Positions 1-4,936 of a stretch of 5,253 nucleotides of DNA are shown piece after piece. The notes beneath the pieces are model-generated. The model made no database searches and was not told where the DNA came from. It was given only the letters and a program-made list of their open reading frames with translations. The position numbers were made by a program, and so were the translations under genes. The DNA comes from Ignavibacteria bacterium (GTDB lineage Bacteria > Bacteroidota > Ignavibacteria > UBA10030 > UBA6906): contig JAOUDE010000202.1 in the NCBI GenBank assembly GCA_029859455.1, positions 1 to 5,253 on the forward strand. Direction: 5' to 3'. Each line of letters opens with the position of its first letter. The first letter of the stretch is position 1.

Positions 1-1
1 T

Positions 2-580
2 GTGGTGGCACACCGGGCTGCGAACGCCGCTGCATTTGAGCGCCAGGAAGGGTTCAAGCTTACGTTCACGCCGTACATTGTCGAGTCGCTCGTGAAGGCG
101 ATCAAACAGTACCCGCTGATCAACTCCTCGATTGACGGAGACAAGATCATCCGGAAGAATTTCATCAACCTCGGTATTGCGGTTGCGTCCGATAACGGAT
201 TGATCGTACCGGTGTTGAAAAACGCCGAGGAGAAGAATTTTATCGGACTTGCGCGCGGGGTGAATGATCTTGCTGCGCGCACGAGAAACAAACGGCTGAC
301 ACCGGATGACATACAGGGGGGAACGTTTACGATTTCGAACTTCGGGGTGTTCGGTACGATGATCGGGACACCGATTATCAACCAGCCCCAGGTGGCGATT
401 CTCGGAACGGGTGCAATCAAAAAGCAGGCTGCCGTTGTGAACGACGCGATCGCGATCAGATCGATCGCGTATTTCACACTCTCCTTCGATCACCGCATCG
501 TTGACGGTGCGCTCGGCGGAATGTTCCTGCAGGAGATTGTCCGAAACCTCGAAGCCTACGACCCACAGACCCGGTTCTAG
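2..580 (+). CDS. 2-oxo acid dehydrogenase E2 (dihydrolipoamide acyltransferase), C-terminal catalytic part, 5'-truncated
   Basis: This is the core of an E2 acyltransferase, which moves an acyl group from the lipoyl arm to coenzyme A in a cytoplasmic 2-oxo acid dehydrogenase complex. The frame is open from the left edge, so 192 residues are visible and the lipoyl and E1/E3-binding domains must lie upstream; the GTG at 2 is only the first whole codon. The active-site motif is SFDHRIVDG at visible residues 161-169, with catalytic His164 and Asp168. Other family stretches are NLGIAVASDNGLIVPVLKN (56-74), GGTFTISNFGVFG (106-118) and GTPIINQPQVAILGTGAI (122-139). The catalytic domain looks complete to its C-terminus. 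The substrate (pyruvate, 2-oxoglutarate or branched-chain oxo acids) cannot be decided from this part, so no symbol is given; the style resembles the generic E2 proteins of Bacteroidota relatives. The stop TAG directly touches the lipA start. Family call is very sure; substrate is open. Confidence 0.95.
   Translation: MVAHRAANAAAFERQEGFKLTFTPYIVESLVKAIKQYPLINSSIDGDKIIRKNFINLGIAVASDNGLIVPVLKNAEEKNFIGLARGVNDLAARTRNKRLTPDDIQGGTFTISNFGVFGTMIGTPIINQPQVAILGTGAIKKQAAVVNDAIAIRSIAYFTLSFDHRIVDGALGGMFLQEIVRNLEAYDPQTRF
444..470 (+). repeat. Perfect 9-bp inverted repeat with clustered GATC sites inside the E2 gene
   Basis: ACGCGATCG (444-452) is the exact reverse complement of CGATCGCGT (462-470), separated by nine bases. 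Four GATC tetramers fall within 19 bases (448, 454, 459 and 463), and the palindrome GCGATCGC occurs at 446-453. The stretch encodes DAIAIRSIA, a variable part of E2. The repeat is plain in the sequence; a function is not shown and chance is possible. Confidence 0.4.
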
Positions 581-1498
581 GTGAAAACGGAACTCCGGGA
601 GCGGAAACAGGGAGATCGGCAGCGCGTTCGGAAGCCCGACTGGCTGAAGATGCGGATTCCGGCCGGCGACAGCACGGTCTTTCTGAAAGAACTGATGAGG
701 GAACGAGGGCTTCACACCGTGTGTGAGGAAGCCCGCTGTCCGAACATGGCTGAATGCTGGGGGGCCGGGACAGCGACCTTCATGATTCTGGGCGACGTCT
801 GCACGCGCTCCTGCGGCTTCTGCGCCGTGAAGACAGGCAAACCCCTGCTCATCGATCCTGAAGAACCGGCGAAGGTCTCGGAAGCAGTCAGGCTGATGGG
901 TGTCCGCCACGCGGTCATCACCTCGGTCAACCGGGATGAGCTGAATGATGGAGGAGCCTCGGTGTTTGCGGAGACAATCCGCAGGGTGCGGCGGGAGAAT
1001 CCAGGTGTTACGATTGAGGTTCTGATCCCCGATTTCCGGGGCGTCTGGTCTGCCCTTGATCTGGTGATTGATGAGCGTCCGGATATTCTGAATCACAATG
1101 TCGAAACCGTCCCTCGTTTGTACTCTACGGTCCGTCCTCAGGCTCGTTACCAGCGCTCTCTCGACCTCCTGGACCATGCTCGATCGCGCGGCGTGGTGAC
1201 GAAAGCCGGGATGATGCTCGGCCTGGGGGAGGAACGCCATGAGGTCCGGAAGGTCATGGTCGATCTCCACGCCGTTGGATGCAGAATTCTGACCCTGGGG
1301 CAGTACCTCCAGCCCACCAGGGGCCACCTTCCGGTCGAGCGGTATCTGGCTCCGGAGGAGTTTGATTCACTCAGGGATGAAGGGCTCACGCTGGGATTTC
1401 GCCATGTCGAGGCCGGTCCCCTGGTTCGCAGTTCCTACCACGCCGAACGCCATGTCCCCGCCGTTCCGGAGGAAAAAAGAAAGGATCCGCAGGTCTGA
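581..1498 (+). CDS. lipA: Lipoyl synthase LipA (radical SAM)
   Basis: LipA inserts two sulphur atoms into protein-bound octanoyl groups to make lipoyl, the cofactor of E2 enzymes and of glycine cleavage H protein. The 305 residues are close to the family's usual length (E. coli about 320). The auxiliary 4Fe-4S cluster cysteines are C48, C53 and C59 in CEEARCPNMAEC. The radical SAM CX3CX2C motif is C74, C78 and C81 in CTRSCGFC. NHNVETV (171-177) and the C-terminal RSSYHA (283-288), which supplies the serine ligand of the auxiliary cluster, are present. The RKPDWLK segment near the N-terminus is typical, so the later ATG at 650 would cut conserved sequence; GTG at 581 is the only usable start after the preceding stop. 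No Shine-Dalgarno site is visible before it, so translation is probably coupled to the E2 gene. The last dozen residues are charged and variable. Function is very sure. Confidence 0.97.
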   Translation: MKTELRERKQGDRQRVRKPDWLKMRIPAGDSTVFLKELMRERGLHTVCEEARCPNMAECWGAGTATFMILGDVCTRSCGFCAVKTGKPLLIDPEEPAKVSEAVRLMGVRHAVITSVNRDELNDGGASVFAETIRRVRRENPGVTIEVLIPDFRGVWSALDLVIDERPDILNHNVETVPRLYSTVRPQARYQRSLDLLDHARSRGVVTKAGMMLGLGEERHEVRKVMVDLHAVGCRILTLGQYLQPTRGHLPVERYLAPEEFDSLRDEGLTLGFRHVEAGPLVRSSYHAERHVPAVPEEKRKDPQV

Positions 1499-1501
1499 AA
1501 G

Positions 1502-1532
1502 TTGATTGTAGGTGAGGAATTCGGTACATTTA
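1502..1532 (+). promoter_or_regulatory. Putative promoter of the rplM operon
   Basis: TTGATT (1502-1507) is followed after 17 bases by TACATT (1525-1530), four of six matches to each sigma-70 hexamer at ideal spacing. The same place also reads as the Bacteroidota-type pattern TTG (1502-1504), 20 bases, then TACATTTA (1525-1532), which misses TAnnTTTG only at the last base. Transcription would start near 1537-1540 and give a leader of about 30 bases to the TTG at 1569. The location, just after the lipA stop and before a block of ribosomal genes, is where a promoter is expected. Matches this short can occur by chance. Confidence 0.4.
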
Positions 1533-1558
1533 ACGACTTTCCAAGTTACTCTTCGAGC

Positions 1559-1564
1559 AGGTGA
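1559..1564 (+). promoter_or_regulatory. Ribosome binding site of rplM (decides TTG start)
   Basis: AGGTGA matches the 3' half of the consensus AAGGAGGTGA and ends 4 bases before TTG 1569. The alternative GTG at 1512 has no such site and lies inside the predicted promoter. This is the main local reason for choosing the TTG start. Confidence 0.5.
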
Positions 1565-1568
1565 ACAA

Positions 1569-2009
1569 TTGGACTATCGAACACAGTATTTCAAGACCTC
1601 AGACATCCAGCAGCGATGGCATTTGATCGACGCATCCAACAAGACCCTTGGTCGCGTGGCAACAGAGATTGCGCGTTTGCTGCGCGGAAAACATAATGCG
1701 CGGTTCACGCCGAACGCCGACCTCGGAGACTTCGTGGTGGTTGTGAACGCGGCGAAAATTCAGGTCAAAGGCAAGAGGCAGGAACTGAAGGACTACTTCC
1801 GGCACACCGGTTATCCGGGTGGCGCCGTGCGGGAGGATTTTCAAACGGTTCTCCGCAAACATCCGGAGCGGGTTATTGAGCATGCCGTAAAGGGAATGCT
1901 CCCCCATAATCGTCTGGGTCGCCAGCTGTTCAAGAAAATGAAGGTGTACGGCGGAGCGGAGCACCCGCATGCCGCTCAGAGTCCCGTCCCGTACATTCAA
2001 GGCGTATAA
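1569..2009 (+). CDS. rplM: Large ribosomal subunit protein L13 (uL13)
   Basis: L13 is an early-assembling protein of the 50S subunit. With the TTG start at 1569 it has 146 residues, against 142 in E. coli. Family landmarks are WHLIDASNKTLGRVATEIARLLRGKH (17-42, given as a span), FTPNADLGDFVVVVNA (46-61), HTGYPGG (79-85), ERVIEHAVKGMLP (100-112, the start of the L13 signature) and KVYGGAEHPHAAQ (125-137). The frame is open back to GTG 1512, which would add 19 residues with no family counterpart; TTG 1569 has an AGGTGA site and gives the length expected from alignment. No ATG exists in the 5' part of this frame. rpsI follows after 11 bases, the usual L13-S9 pair. Identity is certain; the start is likely, not proven. 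Confidence 0.95.
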   Translation: MDYRTQYFKTSDIQQRWHLIDASNKTLGRVATEIARLLRGKHNARFTPNADLGDFVVVVNAAKIQVKGKRQELKDYFRHTGYPGGAVREDFQTVLRKHPERVIEHAVKGMLPHNRLGRQLFKKMKVYGGAEHPHAAQSPVPYIQGV

Positions 2010-2014
2010 AGGAG
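2008..2014 (+). promoter_or_regulatory. Ribosome binding site of rpsI
   Basis: AAAGGAG overlaps the last two bases of the rplM stop TAA and sits 6 bases before ATG 2021. It favours that start over the in-frame ATG at 2039, which has only a weak AGGA-like sequence before it. Confidence 0.75.
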
Positions 2015-2020
2015 TCAGAG

Positions 2021-2413
2021 ATGCAATCGAACAGGACAATGGCAGTTGGTCGACGAAAAACATCCGTTGCACGGGTCATCCTGACGCCGGGGAACGGCAA
2101 GATTCAGATCAACAACCGCCCGCTGGAAGACTATTTTCCGCTTGCCACGCAACAGACCGAAATCTCCAGGCCGCTCGTTGTGACCGAGACGGCCGGAAAA
2201 TATGATGTCCGTGTGAATGTGGAAGGAGGTGGGTCAACCGGGCAGGCCGGTGCGATCAGACACGGTATCGCCCGGGCGCTTGTGGAAATCAACGAAGAGT
2301 ACAAGTCTCCGCTGCGCAACGCAGGCCTGATGACACGCGACCCGAGGATGGTCGAACGGAAAAAGTACGGACAGAAGAAAGCGCGGAAGAGATTCCAGTT
2401 CTCGAAACGCTGA
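2021..2413 (+). CDS. rpsI: Small ribosomal subunit protein S9 (uS9)
   Basis: S9 lies in the head of the 30S subunit, and its C-terminal tail reaches the anticodon stem of P-site tRNA. The 130 residues equal the E. coli length. Visible landmarks are VGRRKTSVARV (9-19), PGNGKIQINNRPLEDYF (23-39), the glycine-rich EGGGSTGQAGAIRHGIARAL (68-87), TRDPRMVERKKYGQKKARKR (105-124) and the tail ending FSKR, whose terminal Lys-Arg pair is the conserved tRNA contact. A second ATG at 2039 would begin MAVGRRKT and is possible on alignment alone, but the ribosome binding site fits 2021. The gene is paired with rplM as in most bacteria. A 116-base gap with regulatory features follows. Confidence 0.97.
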   Translation: MQSNRTMAVGRRKTSVARVILTPGNGKIQINNRPLEDYFPLATQQTEISRPLVVTETAGKYDVRVNVEGGGSTGQAGAIRHGIARALVEINEEYKSPLRNAGLMTRDPRMVERKKYGQKKARKRFQFSKR

Positions 2414-2434
2414 GTTACACGTTGTAAATACACA

Positions 2435-2442
2435 TACCTTTG
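2435..2442 (+). promoter_or_regulatory. Putative Bacteroidota-type promoter element before rpsB
   Basis: TACCTTTG matches the TAnnTTTG consensus known for the -7 element of Bacteroidota housekeeping promoters at every fixed base. The upstream element is weak: TTA at 2415-2417 lies 17 bases before it, where TTG or TTTG would be expected. Transcription would start near 2448-2452, giving a leader of about 80 bases to rpsB. It is supported by its place in the longest gap of the window, but an eight-base match with no strong partner could be chance. Confidence 0.4.
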
Positions 2443-2458
2443 GATTCTCAGGAAGTTG

Positions 2459-2481
2459 CCCTGCTCCGGCAGGGTCCCTGC
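2459..2481 (+). promoter_or_regulatory. UNCG-capped hairpin with overlapping alternative stem in the rpsB leader
   Basis: CCCTGC (2459-2464) pairs with GCAGGG (2469-2474) across the four-base loop TCCG, a member of the very stable cUNCGg tetraloop class. A second copy of CCCTGC (2476-2481) starts one base after the stem, so the middle arm could instead pair downstream (five pairs, loop GTC). The two forms exclude each other. No run of T follows, so it is not a rho-independent terminator. The setting before rpsB suggests a ribosomal protein leader; in E. coli, S2 represses rpsB-tsf through its own leader. That role here is inferred. Confidence 0.55.
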
Positions 2482-2494
2482 AGAAGTTGAAGAA

Positions 2495-2521
2495 GGTAGA
2501 GGATTAAACTACCAGAGAGGA
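2495..2521 (+). promoter_or_regulatory. Small stem and ribosome binding site of rpsB
   Basis: GGTAG (2495-2499) can pair with CTACC (2509-2513) around a nine-base loop that carries AGGA. Immediately after comes AGAGGA (2516-2521), the ribosome binding site, 8 bases before ATG 2530. The stem ends only 2 bases before that site, so stabilising it could affect ribosome access. The ribosome binding site is well supported; the stem is short and weaker. Confidence 0.5.
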
Positions 2522-2529
2522 ACACCCCA

Positions 2530-3297
2530 ATGCCACGCGTTGAAGTCGCGGAATTGCTTGCCGCGGGATGTCATTTCGGACATCTCACCCGCCGTTGGAA
2601 TCCCAAAATGCGCCCCTATATCTTTATGGAGCGAAACGGGATTCACGTTATCGATCTCATGAAAACCCAGCAGCTCCTTGAGGATGCCTGCAATGCCCTT
2701 TCGAATATTGTTTCGGAAGGAAAGCGAATTCTCTTTGTCGGCACCAAGAAACAGGCAAAAGAAGTTGTCAAGGAGGCAGGTCTTCAGTCGGGCCAGTTTT
2801 ACGTCACCGAGCGGTGGCTCGGTGGTACGCTGACCAATTTTACCACCATCCGCAAGAGTGTCAAACGTCTGACCAATATCGAAAAAATGGAGACGGACGG
2901 CACGTTCGACAAAATGACGAAGAAGGAAATCCTGTTTCTTCATCGCGAGAAGGAGAAGCTGCAGAAGGTTCTCTCCGGCGTTGTCGATCTGACTCGTCTG
3001 CCCGGTGCGCTCTTTGTCGTTGACATCCGGAAGGAATCGATCGCTGTCAAGGAAGCACGTCGTCTCGGAATTCCGGTGTTCGCCATCGTCGATACGAACT
3101 GCGATCCTGACGGGATTGACTATCTGATCCCTGCGAACGATGACGCAATCAAGTCGATCCAGGTGATCACGAAGGCGGTGACGGAAGCGGTGAGAGAGGG
3201 TAAGGAGCGATCTGCCTCGGGTGATTCAGACCGGGGCAGTGATACAGGAGAAGGGGCGACCGCGAAACCGGTCGAATCAGAATCCACGACCAACTGA
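2530..3297 (+). CDS. rpsB: Small ribosomal subunit protein S2 (uS2)
   Basis: S2 joins the 30S subunit late and is needed with S1 for initiation. The 255 residues are slightly longer than E. coli S2 (241). Family blocks in order are AGCHFGHLTRRWNPKMRPYI (12-31), FVGTKKQAKEVV (69-80), ERWLGGTLTNFTTIRKS (94-110), the coiled-coil hairpin rich in Lys and Glu (about 112-148), and PGALFVVDIRKESIAVKEA (158-176) with IPVFAIVDTNCDPDGIDY (181-198) and IPANDDAIKSI (200-210). From about residue 225 the tail is rich in Ser, Asp, Glu, Gly and Thr with few hydrophobic residues, so it is probably disordered; such acidic tails vary between species. ATG 2530 fits the family N-terminus and has a ribosome binding site. 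It pairs with tsf, 29 bases downstream, as in almost all bacteria. Confidence 0.98.
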   Translation: MPRVEVAELLAAGCHFGHLTRRWNPKMRPYIFMERNGIHVIDLMKTQQLLEDACNALSNIVSEGKRILFVGTKKQAKEVVKEAGLQSGQFYVTERWLGGTLTNFTTIRKSVKRLTNIEKMETDGTFDKMTKKEILFLHREKEKLQKVLSGVVDLTRLPGALFVVDIRKESIAVKEARRLGIPVFAIVDTNCDPDGIDYLIPANDDAIKSIQVITKAVTEAVREGKERSASGDSDRGSDTGEGATAKPVESESTTN

Positions 3298-3326
3298 ACA
3301 AGACCAGCGAACAGAACTTGGAAACC

Positions 3327-4184
3327 ATGGAAATTACAGCAGCGACAATCAAGCGTCTCCGGGACAAGACCGGAGCCGGAATGATGGATTGCAAGAAAGC
3401 GCTCGAAGCCAGCAACGGGGATATGGATGCGGCGATCGAGTTCCTTCGCAAGAAGGGGGCCGCGATGGCACAGAAGAGGGCTGACCGGTCCGCGAAGGAA
3501 GGCGTGATCGTTGCCAGCGTATCGGCCGACGGCAAACGGGGCGTGATGGTTGAAGTGAATTGCGAGACGGATTTTGTCGCCCGGAGCGATGACTTTATGG
3601 GGTTTGCCGGGACAGTTCTTGCGGCGCTCGAACGGGAGGGAAAGGGTGATCCGGACTCGGTCTCAGCGCTCAAGACAGATACGGAAAAAACCGTTGGAGA
3701 GCTTCTCTCGGATCTTCTGGCGAAGGTCGGGGAAAAAATTGAAGTCCGGCGGATAACGGTCACCGAGAGCGGGAACGGTGTTTTCTGCTCCTACGTCCAT
3801 GTTGGCAACAAGATCGGCGTCCTTGTGGAGCTCGAGGGTGTTGCCCTGGATGAAAAAGGGATCGAGGTCGGCCGCAACATTGCCATGCAGATTGCTGCCA
3901 TGAACCCCATGGTTGTCTCGCGGGAGGAAATCACTCCGGAGATGATCGCCCGGGAACTTGAGATCTACCGGACGCAGGCAGCGAATGAAGGGAAGCCGGC
4001 TGAGATAGCGGAGAAGATAGCGAAGGGCCGGCTGGAAAAATTCTTCCAGGAGGTCTGCCTTCTTGAGCAGACCTATATCAGGGATTCCGGGAAGATCGTT
4101 CGGGAATTCCTCAAAGAGAATCCGGCGGCGGCAGGACCGATCACCGTCAAGGGATTTACACGGCTGCACCTGGGAGAGGAGTAG
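3327..4184 (+). CDS. tsf: Translation elongation factor Ts (EF-Ts)
   Basis: EF-Ts is the cytoplasmic nucleotide exchange factor that frees GDP from EF-Tu. With ATG 3327 it has 285 residues (E. coli 283). The N-terminal UBA-like domain spans about 1-42, with the typical LRDKTGAGMMDCKKALE (11-27). The key EF-Tu contact TDF, which reaches the nucleotide site, is at 81-83 in CETDFVAR. A repeat of the core fold follows with YVHVGNKIGVLVELEG (156-171) and MQIAAMNP (187-194), then the C-terminal KGRLEKFFQEVCLLEQ (233-248). A TTG at 3318 in the same frame would add three residues and is less likely; the ATG start MEIT matches the family. Only a weak GGA precedes it, so coupling to rpsB is plausible. 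Near the 3' end the coding sequence contains two adjacent hairpins. pyrH begins 10 bases after the stop. Confidence 0.97.
   Translation: MEITAATIKRLRDKTGAGMMDCKKALEASNGDMDAAIEFLRKKGAAMAQKRADRSAKEGVIVASVSADGKRGVMVEVNCETDFVARSDDFMGFAGTVLAALEREGKGDPDSVSALKTDTEKTVGELLSDLLAKVGEKIEVRRITVTESGNGVFCSYVHVGNKIGVLVELEGVALDEKGIEVGRNIAMQIAAMNPMVVSREEITPEMIARELEIYRTQAANEGKPAEIAEKIAKGRLEKFFQEVCLLEQTYIRDSGKIVREFLKENPAAAGPITVKGFTRLHLGEE
4032..4074 (+). repeat. Two adjacent perfect inverted repeats inside tsf
   Basis: CTGGAA (4032-4037) pairs with TTCCAG (4044-4049) around a six-base loop. One base later AGGTCTGC (4051-4058) pairs with GCAGACCT (4067-4074) around an eight-base loop. Both stems are perfect. They lie within codons for the conserved EF-Ts C-terminal segment, about 110 bases before the stop codon. 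No T-run follows, so this is not a classical terminator. The pairing is seen in the sequence; any function in the mRNA is unproven. Confidence 0.45.
4173..4181 (+). promoter_or_regulatory. Probable ribosome binding site of pyrH
   Basis: GGAGAGGAG is a strong Shine-Dalgarno-like run that overlaps the last codons of tsf and ends 13 bases before GTG 4195. The distance is longer than usual, but no better site exists nearby. It supports a start close to the tsf stop, as opposed to the long open extension back into tsf. Confidence 0.45.
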
Positions 4185-4194
4185 CGGGCGGCAG

Positions 4195-4908
4195 GTGGCG
4201 ACTCCAGCATACAGGCGAATTCTGCTGAAACTGTCGGGCGAAGCCCTCATGGGTCAGCGGGAGTTTGGCATCGATCCGGACGTGCTCAACCGTTACGCCG
4301 AGGAGATTCGGGTCGCGAAGGAATCCGGTGTGCAGATTGGAATCGTCATCGGAGGAGGGAATATCTACCGTGGTGTCGCCAACTCTTCCGATGATATCGA
4401 TAAGGTCACCGGCGACCACATGGGAATGCTCGCGACGCTCATCAACGCGCTTGCTCTTCAGAGCGCCCTCGAGCATCACGGACTTGTTACCCGGTTGATA
4501 TCGGCGATCCGGATGGAGGTGATCGCAGAGCCGTTCATTCGTCGAAGGGCGGTCAGACATCTTGAGAAGGAGAGGGTGGTTATCTTCGGAGCCGGTACCG
4601 GAAACCCTTACTTCACGACCGACACCGCCGCCGCGCTGAGAGCGATCGAAATCGAGGCGGACGTCATCATCAAGGGAACCCGGGTCGATGGGGTGTATGA
4701 CGCCGATCCGGAAGAGAATGAGGGTGCCGTCCTCTACGACTCCCTCTCCTATATGGATGTGATGAAGAAGGATCTCAAGGTCATGGATATGACCGCCATT
4801 ACGCTCTGCAGGGAGAACAAATTGCCGATCCTCGTGTTCAATATGAACAAGCACGGAAACCTGAAAGCATTGATTTCCGGTGAGAAAGTTGGTACGAAGG
4901 TCTGTTAG
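4195..4908 (+). CDS. pyrH: UMP kinase (uridylate kinase) PyrH
   Basis: PyrH phosphorylates UMP to UDP in pyrimidine nucleotide synthesis and belongs to the amino acid kinase fold, unlike eukaryotic UMP kinases. With GTG 4195 it has 237 residues (E. coli 241). Motifs in order are RRILLKLSGEAL (7-18, phosphate binding), VIGGGNIYRG (51-60), GDHMGMLATLINALALQ (73-89), GAGTGNPYFTTDTAAALRA (132-150), KGTRVDGVYDADP (160-172) and VMDMTA (196-201). The frame stays open upstream to ATG 4063, but those 44 residues lie inside tsf and resemble nothing in the family; the homologous protein begins MATPAYRRILLKLSGEAL. GTG 4195 is the only start codon between the end of tsf and the first conserved motif. Position between tsf and frr is the common bacterial order. 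Feedback by UTP is known for the family but cannot be judged here. Confidence 0.97.
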   Translation: MATPAYRRILLKLSGEALMGQREFGIDPDVLNRYAEEIRVAKESGVQIGIVIGGGNIYRGVANSSDDIDKVTGDHMGMLATLINALALQSALEHHGLVTRLISAIRMEVIAEPFIRRRAVRHLEKERVVIFGAGTGNPYFTTDTAAALRAIEIEADVIIKGTRVDGVYDADPEENEGAVLYDSLSYMDVMKKDLKVMDMTAITLCRENKLPILVFNMNKHGNLKALISGEKVGTKVC

Positions 4909-4927
4909 GAATGCGACCGAAACGGAC

Positions 4928-4933
4928 GGAGGT
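4928..4933 (+). promoter_or_regulatory. Ribosome binding site of frr
   Basis: GGAGGT is an exact core Shine-Dalgarno sequence lying in the 28-base gap after pyrH. Only 3 bases separate it from ATG 4937, a slightly short distance. It is the strongest such site before any gene in the window. Confidence 0.75.
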
Positions 4934-4936
4934 AGT

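Noticed and set aside
1473..1479. A6G run after GGAGG near the lipA 3' end as a possible programmed frameshift site
   Set aside because: The run is out of register with the lipA codons (GAA AAA AGA), so it does not form the A AAA AAG heptamer in the zero frame. It lies in the variable tail, a few codons before the stop.
2459..2481. The rpsB leader hairpin as a rho-independent terminator of rplM-rpsI
   Set aside because: The stem is GC-rich, but no run of T follows; the next bases are TCCCTGCAGAAG. A regulatory leader stem fits better.
2456..2662. A 68-codon frame in the rpsI-rpsB gap running into rpsB as a leader peptide or small gene
   Set aside because: Two thirds of it is rpsB in another frame, and no ribosome binding site or family resemblance supports its ATG at 2456.
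4063..4194. A 44-residue N-terminal extension of PyrH overlapping tsf
   Set aside because: The extension has no counterpart in UMP kinases and is the tsf sequence read in another frame. GTG 4195 gives the normal length and N-terminus.
4592..4601. Ten-base palindrome CCGGTACCGG in pyrH
   Set aside because: It is a single short palindrome within codons for the conserved GAGTG segment, with no partner elsewhere in the window.
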